Shown piece by piece: positions 46,301 through 61,300 of a stretch of 64,000 bases of DNA. Both the position numbers and the translations under genes were made by a program. The DNA lies in NCBI GenBank assembly GCA_032622095.1, contig CP136069.1, forward strand, positions 126,561,450 through 126,625,449. Reading direction: 5' to 3'. The DNA is from Siphonodentalium dalli. Taxonomy: Eukaryota > Mollusca > Scaphopoda > Gadilida > Siphonodentaliidae. How positions within the stretch are numbered: position 1 is the stretch's first letter; each line of letters starts with the position of its first letter. The notes under the pieces were generated by a model. It saw nothing but the letters and a program-made list of their open reading frames with translations. It had not been told where the DNA came from and did no database searches.

Positions 46301-49300
46301 GCAAACTGGGCCACGGCATACTGTTGCTGTAGCAGATTGCCGAAGCCAAACAATCTGAATTAAGAGGGCTGCTTTATTTAACTGGTGGGTTTTTTTTTAG
46401 AAATAAATTTTATGCTGGGAGAAATCATTGTATCAGATTTTTTTAAATGGGCATAACTCAGAAATGGTCGGACCAAACCCAAATTCGAACTTGACATGTA
46501 TTTTCATGTGATTAACCCACATACTATATATGAAAGCTATCAGATAATGATCACTTGAGTTATCATCTGCACAACAAAATAATCAGCAAATTCCAAAACG
46601 AAAAGAGGCATAACTCCGCTGGAAATGGTTGGATCGGTTCCAAATTTGAATTTGATTGGGACTTTCTCATCAAATTCTGTCAAACACTATTCAAGATAAC
46701 ATCCGGACAACAATATAATAGGCAAATTCGAAAAATGGGCACAACTCCATCAGAAATGGTCGGACCGAACCCCAATTCGAATTTGACCTGTAATTTTTAT
46801 GTGATTAATTGACATACTAAATTTGAAAGCTATCGGAAAATCATAACTTGAGTTATCAACCAGTCATCTCTGTCAGAAATAACTAGAGGTGCGACTGTCC
46901 CAATGGGACTACGGATACCCCCCTGTTTTAAAAATACTAAGATGTCTCACATGTCAGTAAACATTTAGTTAAAATAATAAAATAACAGTTCCCATTGCAG
47001 GTGTACAACCATAACCCTAATCTTAAACCTATTGACCGAAAAATGTAGGAATAAAAGCTTGGACAAAATTATGCATGTTGCAAAAAAAGTTTCTAAGTCG
47101 AAAAAGGGGGATAACTCCACCAAAAAATGTCGGACAGACGTCATAATCGCAGGTGCACAAGTTCCCATAGTACTAAATATCTGTGCCACGTTTTAAAAAA
47201 ATTGACCGAAAAATGTAGGAATAAAAGCTCGGACAAAAGTATACATGTTGCAAAAAAATTCTAAGTCGAAAAAGGGGGGATAACTCCAGCAAAAAAAGTC
47301 CGACAGACGTCATAATCGCAGGTGCACAGGTTCCCATGATGGTTGATGTCTGTGCCAAGTTTCACGGAAATTGATAAAAAAAACGACTGAGAAAAACTCC
47401 GGACAAATTTGTGTCCACGGACGGACGACGGCGACGGATGGACGGACGGACGGACGGACAAGCTGACTCCAGTATACCCCCCCTAACTTCGTTGCGGGGG
47501 GTATAACAAGAGATGGACTGTCGTCTGGTGCATACCACCTAGTATGGGCCTACCTATAACCTATGACTGAGATACTCAGGAAGACGGCCCCAAAAATCAG
47601 TATTTCCAGATAAAGATGAATATCTTGAGAACGGAAACCCGAACAAAAAGATTGAACACTCAATTGAATGTCCTCATAGTAGTGAACAACGATAACAAAT
47701 TTCATTGAGAACCGAGCACAACAAGTTATGACCTGAACAGACATCAGACAGATGTACGGGCATCCCAATGGACAGATGCAGAACAGTATACCCCCTTTTT
47801 TTAAAAGGGGGTATTATTAAATTATTCTGGATATCTGATCATCTAGTGGTACCATATATGACGTGCAAATTAAACAGTTTCTCCTGTTTGTGGTGAGTAT
47901 GAGATCCATCAGCCATCACTATTTAAATGGGTGCTGCAATTTTGGTCAATTTATAATGACATCATTAAAAAGTGTGCAGACAAAACTTCACATATCATGA
48001 TGTGTGTCATCTTTTTGAAAGTGCGATTAAAAGTTAAATTGTGTAAAATGTTAACAGTATAACCTCCATCTAGAGTCTAGACATAGATACAAAATATGCT
48101 TCTCATTTAGTAGGCTGATTTTACAATGTTGTGTGTGAGCAAATATGGAACTATCATAAAACTATTGAAAACGACATAAATGTTGTTCCATCCGCCAACT
48201 GTATAACATCGTTCTACCCACCAAAGGTTTGAGCTGGCACAGCCCACAAACTTTAATATGTTGAGATACACTGATTCGGAGACACTAATTCGAGATTCCT
48301 TTATGATTGGTTGCTGACTGATAGTGCCTTGAAGTAGGTCCATACTCAGTACAGACATATAATCCACAACGTGAAATTTTAAGTCAGAACTCAGAATGGA
48401 ATAGTAGTAAGGAGGTTAAAAACAAGAAGTTGGATCTCAGGTACACTGGCATACCCTCATGTTGCCAAATTAAATAAAAGGCTGCCTTTATTCAGCCTTC
48501 ATAATTGGCTACGGCAATATTTTGCTGAAGCAAACTGGGCCACGGCATACTGTTGCTGTAGCAGATTGCCGAAGCCAAACAATCTGAATTAAGAGGGCTG
48601 CTTTATTTAACTGGTGGGTTTTTTTTTAGAAATAAATTTTATGCTGGGAGAAATCATTGTATCAGATTTTTTAAAATGGGCATAACTCAGAAATGGTCGG
48701 ACCAAACCCAAATTCGAACTTGACATGTATTTTCATGTGATTAACCCACATACTATATATGAAAGCTATCAGATAATGATCACTTGAGTTATCATCTGCA
48801 CAACAAAATAATCAGCAAATTCCAAAACGAAAAGAGGCATAACTCCGCTGGAAATGGTTGGATCGGTTCCAAATTTGAATTTGATTGGGACTTTCTCATC
48901 AAATTCTGTCAAACACTATTCAAGATAACATCCGGACAACAATATAATAGGCAAATTCGAAAAATGGGCACAACTCCATCAGAAATGGTCGGACCGAACC
49001 CCAATTCGAATTTGACCTGTAATTTTTATGTGATTAATTGACATACTAAATTTGAAAGCTATCGGAAAATCATAACTTGAGTTATCAACCAGTCATCTCT
49101 GTCAGAAATGGTCAGATCCGATCAAAATTCGAACTTGATGGGGACTTTCTCATATGAAGGCCACATACCAAGTTTCATCTGATAACCCATGGCTGGGATA
49201 TCTGCCTGGATGGTGGAAAAAAACTCCATGATTTGCAATAAAACAATGAAGGATAACTCTAGAATGGCAATTGCAAACAAAGTCATTTACACCTCTTTTG

Positions 49301-52300
49301 ATAGCAGTCACAATCGCAAAGCTCCATACCATATTCCATTAGATCTGATGAACCGTTACTGAGATAATTGATGCAGACAGACAAAAAAAACAAAGTTTTC
49401 AAGATAAACAAAGAAGGATATCTCTAGAATGGCAAACATTTGAAAGCAGTCATGATGGTGAACCTCAAAACCAAATTTCATTGAGAACTAGTAAACTATG
49501 GCCAAGATATCTGCCGGACGGACAAAAAAAAACAACATTTCCAGATAAACAAAGAAGGATAACTGTAGCTCTTTTGAAAGAAGCCATGGTGGTGAACCTC
49601 CATACAAAATTTAATTCAGATCCGATAACCCATGACTGAGATATATCCCTAGACAAAGTCAATCCAGAATACCCCCAATTTTTCTTCGAAAGTGTTGGTA
49701 TAATAATTATATTAAAGTGTTGGTATAATAATTATATTTTGTAGGGGAAATGTATCTGTGGCAGCATGCAGTTGGTTATATGACAAAATTCACATTTTTT
49801 GACACCGGGTCCAGTGCTACCAGGTATCTGCACAGAATCAGCCAGGTTATAGATAGTTGGAACTTCACAGAAAATGATAAATTGTAATGAAGAGCAATAT
49901 TTTATATCATATTTAGTAATTAACATTATTTTCCTTGGTTTATGGATATGCGGTGGTACACTTCAAAAAGAATAGCACGTATTGCAATAGCATGTGGTAT
50001 AAGGAAACTTTCCCACTTTTTCTGGTGAGAATGACCCACCACAAAAATATTGTATACTCACTTGTCTACTTTTTCAAGCTCAGCATCTATAAGTGGACCC
50101 ATTGCTTTACATTGCTCTAAAGGAGAAAATACGACAATGGGTTAAGCAATGGCATTTAACATATATAAACTGATGTAAATAAATAGATAGAGTAAAATCT
50201 ATATCACGGGATCTTATTTTGTTGCAGAAAAGTGGCCTATAAAAGAGAAATGGTGAAAATAACACAACACTAGCTTGTGGTAGTTCAGCCAACAAAACAG
50301 TTAATTCCTCGTATTTCAACACATTGAATCAACCCATACTAGATTATCTAATAAGGAACTGACTACAATGGACATATGTTGGATCCCTGCAAATGTTCAA
50401 AATTTTATTTGCTATTCGATTGGACTCAAAATTTCAATCTGAATTTGGTTTGATAATTTTGAGTTAAACACATTGATATATCTTGAATAAAACTAAAAAG
50501 ATTTCAAATAATGTTTAGAAGCAGATTTCAGCAAGTCACGATTCACTTCTTGATTGTAGTTGGTGCAGCATTAATGATCCTGTGCCAGTACATTCTCTTA
50601 TATATGTGGATCTCCCTTAGGGAGGTATTGTCAGGCCAATGTATTATCTTATATATGTGAGGTTCCCTATGGGAGACTTGCATATATAAGAGAATGCAAT
50701 GGCACAGGGTTTTCACAAAATTTCAGTTAACTTCCAGTCATGGAAGGGTTAACAGAATTGTAATTGCAGAATCATGACTGAAGTGAGTTTTTTCACTTTT
50801 CAAGAAAGGGGTTGAAATGAAAGGACTTTTCAAATCAATATAAATTCTGGATGTATAATTTATACCTTCTAGTTGGAGCATTTCATGGGTATCTGGCCGC
50901 AGGTCTCCAGTAGGGTCTGCATTCTGTATTAACTGTAGGCACTCATCTATCTTGGTCTAGAAAAGAAAATGAGCAATTGAAACAATTTCAACCAACATTT
51001 TCTTAAAGTCACCCATTGTCTTGACCCTTTTAGAGACGCAAAGTAAATTTTCCCATTTCTCACGCCAAACAATTTTGAAAAACAAGCAAGCACTCAGTTT
51101 CTAATTTAATTTTTTTTTATTTCCGGGGCACATGCAAACAAAGCATTCCACCTCTGCCTGGCTAGCTCTAAATTTAATATCAGTTACCTGTGGCCATTAT
51201 TTCTAGAACATATGTCATTAAAAAGTTAAAAATCATCCGTTAAAGTATCAGTGACACCTTTTTATTGAGTTTGCAGACACAAAACATCACTTGTTTAACA
51301 CATGGTTAAAAATTAATCAGAAATATGAACATGAAATTGGTCTCAGTTCCGTGCAGTTTTCCCCGCCGTTATCTCATACCAATAATAATTTTTTCCTGAC
51401 ATATCAAACGGAATAAAAAAGTTGTGCAAACAGGTTTTCGGGACCATGCGCGTGGGCCCTGAGAAAAGGGATATCGACATTGCATGGCCTTACTATACTA
51501 TTCCTTACTTATACCTTACTATTGTATTTATAGTAAACAAATGACAGGTTGAACTCATTAGACACCTTCTGGCTGCGTGGTGACGTATATTTGATGTGCA
51601 TCATCAATCACAATGTGATTCATTAAAATTTGTTCACACTTCAGTGAGCAATGATTGTGAATCAGACACTAAAATTAATACATCTTGACCAATCAGAATG
51701 TGTGTTTAAACGACAAATTTTCAACTTGGATTACAATTAATAATCAACTTAAAAATGAATAAAATGAAAGTGTCAATGACACTGTAGCTCAACTTGGAAA
51801 GGGAATAATTTAATGTATTACAGTCAATGGAGCGATTAGGAATGTGGAAAGTTGAATGTCTAATACTAGTTTATAGACATGAAGAGAAAAGTAAAATCCA
51901 AGATGGCTACTGGTGGCCATGTTTTCGGCCGAATGACCCCAAAATGAGTCGTTCCCATCTACATGTCATCGTTAACATCCATGACAAATTTTATGACGAT
52001 CAGACTAAAGGTACGACCTGTAGCCCGTGCTAAAGAATTTAGTCATACAAAGAGTAAAATCAAAGATGGCTGCTGCTACATGTCAATATTATCATCCATG
52101 ACAAATTTTATGATGATCAGACGAACAGTACGACCTGTGGCCCGTGCTAATGTATTACATTTTGAAATCCAAGATGGCCACTGGCGGCCATGTTTTTTGT
52201 CCGAATGACCCCATAATGACTCGTTGCCATCTACATTCCAATTTCAACAGCCATGACAAATTTTATGATGATCAGACTAAAGGTACGACCTGTAGCCCGT

Positions 52301-55300
52301 GCTAAAGGATTTAGTCATACAAAGAGTAAAATACAAGATGGCTGCTGGCGGCCATGTTTTTTGGCCAAATGACCCCAAAATTACTCGTTCCCATCTACAT
52401 GTCAATATTAACTTCCATGACAAATTTCATGATGATCACGCAGACAGTACGGCCTGTAGCCCGTGCTAATGGATTAAATTTTGAAATCCAAGATGGCCAC
52501 TGGCGGCCATGTTTATTTTCCGAATGACCCCAAAATTAATCATTCTGGTCTAAATGTTGATGTCAACAGCTATGACAAATTTCATAATGATCCGACCAAA
52601 GGTACAACCTGTAGCCTGCATTGTTGACGCCTTACGTACACACGTACACACGCACACACGAACACACGGACGACGGACGACAAAGCCATGGCAATAGCTC
52701 AAACTTTACAAAGTAAAGTTGAGCTAATAACTATTTAGGTGTGTTTATTAATTACCTCGTCTATGTCTACCTCTTCTGGGAATTCAATAGTTTTTACTTC
52801 TACTTCCTCATTGAACTGTACACTCTTTTTCTCTTTTGCTGAAATAAATATATTACAAAAATAAAAACACATTATATATGCAAGTCAAGAACGTGATATC
52901 AAAAAGAGAATGTAGACTATCAAGGAATTTTGTAGACCGATTTCCCTTCCAACCAGTGACATTGGCAGATTATTAGAGGTACATGCTCGCAAAGATGAAG
53001 AGCCAAGCCATACATCTGTTAGCACATGATTTGGGCAGGAGTTTATCCAGCACACTGGCCTGTAATAGTGTTCGGTCATTTGCAGAATGAGGTCTCCAGA
53101 GGGTGAATTTAGTGACAATATCACACACAGTGGGCTAGCATCACCAAATTCACCCTCTGGGGACCTCATTCTGCTTTGGCCATATCTTCTGTGAAGTATC
53201 TATAGTCTCAAATCATCATTATTTTTAGTTAGTATTTCCCTTCTGGGAAGTTTCCATATCCCATAATTGGCAGAAGATAAAATGCATAATAGAGGTGACT
53301 AATGAGAGAGCATTACCAACTTCAACTGGGGAACTACAATCTGATCAAGGTCTCCCATAGCAGTTGAGGCCCAAGCAGAATGAGGTTCCCAGATGGTGAA
53401 TTTGGTGATGCTAGCCCATCGTCACCCTTTGGGGGACCTCATTCTGCCAGCTTACCTGCATATACTGTCATAAGAGCAGTCTTTCTTAAAAACAAGGATG
53501 TGGATTGTTGTCAATATAAGCAGGCCTCGCATTATCAAAATCAGTGCGAGGCTGCCGAGGAGGCCCCGCAAAAGAATTTGCGAGGCTGCTTTTTTTTCGT
53601 TGGGGGCCTACATTTGTTTATAGAATCCAAATTAACCTAAAATTGGCTATTCCAAAACTGCTAACCGACAGTGACACAAATATTTTACTAAATTAGTCAA
53701 ATTACTACTATTTTGTCTAGGCGAGTATACTTTTCAGCTTCATGTTACGATGTGATTATATTATTAATAATTTATGATTATTATATTGTTGTATTCCCAA
53801 ATTCTAGGTAAATATTGTTAGGCCAATACATTATAGCATATATGCAAGGCTCCCAGTGGGTAACTCGCATATATAAGAGAATGCATTGGTGCACCACAGT
53901 GTCTTCACACACAATGCAAGAAGCTCCAGTCATAGATTATCCCGTTCTCAACTTCTCTCTAGGCTCTTCAATAGCTTATTGAAAATAAATTTCAGTTTTC
54001 TTTTCACAACTCTACAAATGACCGACCTTTATCATGAACTGTTGTTTTAATTTCAAAGTTGTCTTTAAAAGTAAATTTGTCAAACGTAGAGACAAGATCG
54101 CCCATTTTGAATCCCTATGACAATAACCTTGAAATCGATACCGGAAGCCGCTAAGGTCAGCGGTGCACTCGAACAGCCCTCCGTATCGGTCAACCGGAAA
54201 TCGCGACTTAGATGCACATTCCGTCCCCCGGATTGAGTCCTCTTGACCGGAACGCGCCGTGTGGTCAGGTGGTTGTTGACGAGGCTGCCAAAGAGACCTC
54301 GTTGACTTTTTTACGGGGCTTTTTACGGGGCTGGGCGGCCGCGGCCTCGTGATAAGGAGAGGCCTGATATAAGGCTAAACAAAAATAATGTTTTGTTTCA
54401 CAGGCCCCACCACATTTGTATTGACATCAGTGATCACAAACCAAAAAGTCCAAACTAACTTTATAAGCATAATATTGAAAATATGCAAAAATATACCTGA
54501 ATTTGAGCATCTTGTTTAATTGTAATTTATACATTGTTTTCCATATTTGTTTGCTTATTTTGGTGCAACTGCAGTTATGCCATGGTTAGTTTCCATGAAT
54601 TTGACTTTTTCAGTGCCAAAAATCAGTTTTATATTGCCCGGTTGTTTGGTTGGAAAATCAGTAATTTAAAAAGTCGGAATCCTTGTACAGATCTAATAAT
54701 TTAGCATGTTGGCCTTTTCCCAACTGAACGTTGATTCTCCTGTTCAGATATAAAATTATGCATCGGAATGGTCTATTTATTATTCATTTGCACATTTCTT
54801 TAGATGATACAAGTGCAGAAGACATGGCATTCCTAATCAGTCATTTGATGAGAATGTCCCGATAATAAGCCTTAGCTATACGCTGCTTTTTGACTAATTA
54901 TCTGAACACTCCTCAAGATGACTACTCATTGGCAAGCCTTGAAATAGTGCACCTGTCATTTGCAGAATGAGGTCCCCAGAGGGTGAATTTAGTGATGCTA
55001 CCCCGCATAGCGGGCTAGCATCACTAAATTCACCCTCTGGGAACCTCATTCTGCAAATGACAGGCACACTACTTCAAGGCTTACTCATCAAAGGGTTGAA
55101 CTGACTTATTTTTAGGAGTTTGTCAGTGTATTAATGTTGAGAAGGTGATAATGATCAGCTCTTATAGAAGAACTGGCAACATGACATTATAATAACTTAC
55201 CATCCTCTGGCTCATAGGAGAGATCAGCTGTCACAAAATTTGATGGGAACAGTCCATCACCACGGTCATTGAAACCTTTCCACCAATTTGGATCACTGGA

Positions 55301-58300
55301 AATAGCGAATAAAAGAATCCAACTCATGAATAATAACACAGTAAAACCTCTCCAAAGCAAACATCTTTTGGAACAACTGAATCAACTATCTGTCATTTGA
55401 ATAGAAAAAGCACTGAGACTGATAAAAGATTCTGTTATCACCAGGCATGATCAAAAGTAAACACGGCATTATTAATTGATGCAGAATAATAAAGAAAATA
55501 TTATAAAACTGCTTATGAAAAGATATATATAAAACCTAAAAACTAAAAGACCTCATCAGATGCTTCTAGCCATTCATATTAAAATATTTACATACCGTAG
55601 CCCGTCTGCGTTACACTAAATCCTGTTCGGTGATTGGTCAACTGCCAACTGGCTCACCTGTTTCAAACCTCAATAACACAGACCCTAACACAAAATGGCA
55701 TCACAAATTGTTGACCTAATCACTATTAGCGGTCAGCAGAATATTTGGGGGTACTTTCTAAATTGCATCTGAATCAGTTATTTATATCGATTACGTTATT
55801 GTTGCTAAGTGCATTGAAATCTTATATTGGGCTAACTTAATGTGCTGTGTGGGCTACTTTCAAATTCTCAGCAGATTTTATAAAAATAAATAAGAATACA
55901 TTCAGCTTTTTTAAGGGAAGAAATCATCAAAATGCTATATAAATACATATATAAGAAATGAATGTAGTGGATATTTTTAAGGCAGATTTATGTTTCCCTA
56001 CATAAATCTAGGAAGTGTAACAAACTCACCTATCATCGGTAACACTTATTAGCTCCCCTGACTTGAATGTTAACTCGTTATCTTCTGCAGCCTCAAAGTC
56101 ATAGAGGGCTCTAACCTGAAGTAGGAATCAACAGGTGATCAGAAAACATGAGTCAATAGTGAACTCTATCTCTGTCATATGTTAACCCTTTGCAAGGTGC
56201 AGCATTAGACCCTGTGCCAGTGCATTCTCTTATATATGTAAGTCTCCCATATATAAGAGAATGCACTGGCTTACAAGATTATTAGGCCAATGTAACTCGC
56301 ATATATAAGAGAATACATTGGTACAGGGTTTTCGCAAAATTTCAGGAAGCTCCAGTCATGAAAGGGTTAAATATGCATGGAGAAGTACTGCAACTACTCT
56401 AGTTCTCCAAATAAACGTGCATGCTAGTTTATTAATGTGTAACGGACAAAAGAATATACAGATTGATGGATGGACGCCCCGAACAATTATTGAAATTGGT
56501 TGAAACTTGTTTGAGTTATCAAGCCGGATGGATCAAAATCGCGAAAAAATTAACAAACTAAGGTAAAAAAAATCAAGACAAACCTGGTTAATAGCTCACT
56601 AATTTAGTTTAAAGGTACTCAATCCAATTAGACATCAAGTTACAACAACAAAATTTCTTCAAAATACGCTTTAGTTATAGAATCAGAATCCATTAATTAC
56701 AAAATAATGCTAAACACTGTCAACCATGGTATAAAATTTCCCAAAATGTGTTATTTATCAACATTTGATTATCACAAAATTTGGCCGTATTACACTTGAT
56801 TTTAGAGTTATCCATCTTCATCCGCAATTTTTCCAAGACGGTTGCCTTGACAAATTTTTTCCAGGCCTCAAATAAGTACATATCTCGAGAAACAACAAAT
56901 TTCAAAAATCAATATCTTATCACTCTGAGCTTTGATGGGTGGGTTCCTCGACTCGAAGCCAAAGAAATAGTAATTTGGGAGCTTTAATTCAGATTATGCA
57001 TCTTTAAACATATTTTATTGCGATATATACAAGTACATGTATGCAACACATACAACAATTGGGATCTGAAACATTGTGGAAATCAACTTGTACACCAAAT
57101 TCTTTTTTATTGAAATCAGTTCATATATTTGTTTGAGTTATGAAGCTGGACGGACAAAAATTATGTTTTGCGAAAACCCTGTGCCAATGCATTCTCTTAT
57201 ATATGCAAGTCTCCTATAGGGAACCTCGCATAAATAGAAGAATACTAGGGGTGTAACAATACGGGGTATGGGTGTTTATCGTGATACAGAGAATGCCGAG
57301 TCTTCATACGGACTGTATATACACTGATATATAATGAAAACGAAAGGTGAGTATATGCTGGCATGGCTACAGGTATGTGAACTTGCTAAAATGTGTGTAC
57401 TAGATGTTCATTTAAAATGTTTGTTGTTGCAACTTGCATGACAATTGTTTAATGTATTGTATTAAAACCCAGTTGAGTGGTCCCTACGGAGACGACTTGA
57501 CAAGACTTGTGGATTGTGCAATCCTGTCTGGATTCTGGCCCACAAATCCAAAATGACGTAAGTGACATCAGAAACCTTGTCATGACATCTTTGGTGGTTT
57601 TCATTAAGCTAACCAACGAAATTGGTCCAAATGAAACTAATTGTCCAAAATCACATGGGAATTCTTCGTAACTTGTGCAGTAGCTAATTTAATTTTCATC
57701 GCGATGGTCCATTCCCGAATCAGTGTTTTGGTAATCTCCACACAGGTGCTAACCGGAAGCAAACGTGACAATTTAAAAACAATTCATGCCCGTGATCTGA
57801 AAAATCACTGATGGATGCATGCAGCATGCTGGTGGTTGCTATAAAGATGACGACATTAAGCCTATTGTTTCGCTGCGTTGTCTGAACAAAATTAATAATA
57901 CACACACTACCTGCTGACCTATGAGGAACGTCATCTCCATATTTATCTCAGTCAATATGAGATTGACAGTTAAATGGGAGGGCTTTATATTAATAATTCA
58001 TGTCAACTTAGCGGGAACTGGGAGGGTTCATTGTCTGTTGACAAGTTTAATCTGGGAAGTTTGACGATTGCTAAGCGACCCCCAGTGGGGCCAGTTTACA
58101 GAGTGCAGTGTTCATTCTTGACGTGTCAACATGATGGGAAAGGCATAGATTGATATGATATAGGTTGAGATACAGCGGCTGCATCACTCTGGTTAACAAC
58201 TTAACAATGAAATAAAATTGTAGCGATAGGTGTAATACAGACATCAAAGATTTGCTGCCGACTACATGATGTGTACTATTGAAATAGGTTGACATTGAGG

Positions 58301-61300
58301 TCACTCAGGTCAGACCTGTGTTGTGATCAGTGGTTCACTAGCGACTGATTATTCTATTAATACAGTGTTTGTTTCATGAAGATGGACTCGGATTGTCTAC
58401 ATATGCAAATTGATACAACAAAGTCTGTTGGCCTCACTGTTACTCCGTGATAAATAGGGAATGGTCATCATTTGTATTATTTATTGTGGGGATTACCTTA
58501 ATTTTATGTTAGATACTGATTCAACATTGATATTTCTTGTTTGTGGCGACCACTGCTTACTACAAGTTACCTGCATAGGTAATAACAGGCAATATGTATA
58601 TCGAGATATGTACATTTGAATGCCCGTATCAACCATATTGTCAGTGCGGTACCGCGGACGCATCGATCGTTACACCGCAGAGAATACATTGGCCTAACAA
58701 TATTTACCTTCACTTTCTCTTATATATGTGAGGCTCCCTTTTTGCATATTTGCATATATAAGAGAATGCACTGGCACAGGAACTTTAACGCTGTACCATC
58801 ACAGCTCCCGATATGAAAGGGTTAATGGCTCTTGACAGCTTGACTATGCTATTAGTCAATTTAGTCATTTCATCCGATAGTATACTGTATTATCTAAAGT
58901 TGAAATTTTACCCACAAGCTTAAAAAATCCCATGATTTTTCAAGATAGACACCGGAGAGGGGTGTGGATTTTCCAGAACTTTTACATAGTCAGGTCTGAA
59001 GATGGTATTTTATAATTTCAAAAATCCAGGTTAGGTTTTGTTTATACCAAACCTACCTTGCGGATCTCATGTGGCTTTGTTCCAGTAGCGACGGGTGTTG
59101 AGTATGTAACTGAATCCAAACTTGAGGGATATAAACTGGTAGATTTTGATGATTGGCCACCTTTTTCAGACTCTTTCAGCGACATTAGGATTGCTGCATG
59201 TAGAAAAGAAAATCAAAACTGACATACTCCCAAAGACAGTTTCTCCCAGAAAGTTCACATTGAGATGGTATATTCATTTTGAAGAGGTGTTCAGTCATTG
59301 CTATGGATACTGCAAATACAGGTTGTAAGTGGTACTTATGAACTGAACTTCCCTACAAATGAATGAAATACTTATCAGTGAGTAGCTTGTTATCAAAGAA
59401 TCATTGCCACATGGCAGTTTGTGCTCCAAAATACATCAAATAATATTCATTTTGAATTTTTCTCAGTGTTCAAATAGGTCGATATATACCTGAACTACCC
59501 TTGTACGAGCATTATATGTCTCAGAAAGATATATTGAATCATAAAAAACACAACCTCAAACACAATTTGTATTCATTTAAATTCTGGAATCAGAAACTGA
59601 ATAATAGTATACATGTATTACATTATATATTGCATATATTGCATTTAAAAACTTCACACATTTCTCGTCATTTCAATCATCAAAATTTTGATCAAAAGGT
59701 ATGATTTGAGATATCTCCTTCCAAATAATTTGTACATAGTTATTTTTATTATCTGTTGTCTGCTTATTTTTCCTCCTGAAAAACCTCCAGATTAATAATA
59801 GACCATTCCAATGCATAATTTTAAAACTGGGTGGGAGAATCCATTTAGTACAGAAAGGTTTAATCCATCATTTATAGCTGACAAATGTCACAAAAGCATT
59901 TAAAAATACTAATATCTAACTTCACTGAAAATAAGCCCGAAAGTTCAAAACCATCACTATCTACCTTTAGCGAGATCATCCTCTTCTTGTCTTATAGTAG
60001 AAGCTTGAGTATCTGTGGTTGATTTCTTTGGCTAAAAAACGTTGCACAAATTGAGATGACAATTTGGTAGTTTGACATACACTCTAAACACATTATTCTT
60101 TTGATACTTTTGAGCCCCATAACTGGCAAATGCGGAACCTTTTTTATCAGCCGCGAAAAACCCAAGGCCCCAGTATGGAGGCAATCCAACTAACGAGAGA
60201 TTAAAGTTCAATCAGGAACATGCAAAGAGTAACAGAAATAAGTTCCACTCAGCAAACTTCTCGAAAAACATGTGGGTACAAAATGGCATGATTGAATCAT
60301 TCATGAAGACATGAACTTGTTAAGTTGTTCAATGTTCATCATGCAGTTGAAATGTGTTTGAGTTCAATTTTAATATCAAATAAAAGGTCAGCAGACCACA
60401 GTGTCCCCCGACAACATGGCAAGTCGATGCCGCTTTGTTAAAGAAATTAAAAAACAATGTTGAAATTTTCTAAGTCGAAAAGGGTTAATAACTCCATAAA
60501 AAAAATATTAGCTATATAGATGTTGCAAATCACCAACATGTTAGGAACAATATCCCAAAGTTTCAAATCTCTACATTTAAAACTGTAGGAGGAGTTGATT
60601 ACACCATGAAGGTACCCAATCTCATCCAAAAGGCAAAAATGTTCCAAATTTTCTAAGTCGAAAACCCCCCAAAAATATGGAAAAAATGATATTTTTTATT
60701 AGCTATATAGATGTTGCAAATCAGCAACATGTTAGGAACAATATCCCAGAGTTTCAAATCTCTACGTTTAAAACTGTAGGAGGAGTTGATTACACCATGA
60801 AGGTACCCGATCTCGGACGCACTGACGCACGGACGGACGGACGGACGAGGGTCATTTCTATAGTCCTCCGACGGAAACGTCGGGGGACAATTAAACTTTA
60901 TGAGATTGTGTTTATTATTTTTGAATATTATATGAAAAAGATATTGTGTATCAGTGTATGCATAATACAACATGAGACCCAACATTTTCACCGGTGGTGG
61001 AGATACAAAAAAAAAACATTTCCAGATAAACAAAGATGAATAACTCTAAAATGGAAAAAAGATTGAACACTCCGTTGAATGCCCTCATAGTAGTGAACAT
61101 CCATACAAAATTTCATTCAGATCCGACAACTGGTGTTTGAGATATCTGCTCGGACTCTCTTCGAGAGTGGGGGTGGGTATAAAAACACAATACAGAGACA
61201 TTACAAAACATTCCCATTGGTTTACTGACAATTTACAGAGCAACAGTAAGATGTGATTTAAGTTTTTGTTACAAATCTACAACATTTATATAGCTTCTTA

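Larger units (their letters stand above)
44652..46880. repeat. Segmental tandem duplication, unit 1 (2229 bp)
   Basis: The stretch from AACTAGAGG to GTCAGAAAT is repeated immediately after itself at 46881-49109 with only a handful of single-base differences and no length change overall. It holds a tandem-core element (44652-45278), a second one (45281-45588), unique DNA, and two or more units of a third core family (46430-46880). It lies in one STAM intron. No exon is inside. Confidence 0.93.
53521..54366. mobile_element. hAT-like element carrying promoter-like DNA and a candidate first exon
   Basis: The ends CAGGCCTCGC and GAGAGGCCTG are inverted repeats. ATATAAG flanks both sides (53514-53520 and 54367-54373), extending to 7 of 8 positions of an 8-bp duplication. 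Both ends contain further GAGGCTGC and CGAGGC phrases. Inside lie a fragment of MITE family A (53806-53935), an ATG-initiated frame on the minus strand (54027-54105) and a CpG-rich stretch (54110-54300) that is unlike the AT-rich surroundings. No transposase frame was found. The element sits in a STAM intron. Confidence 0.6.
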
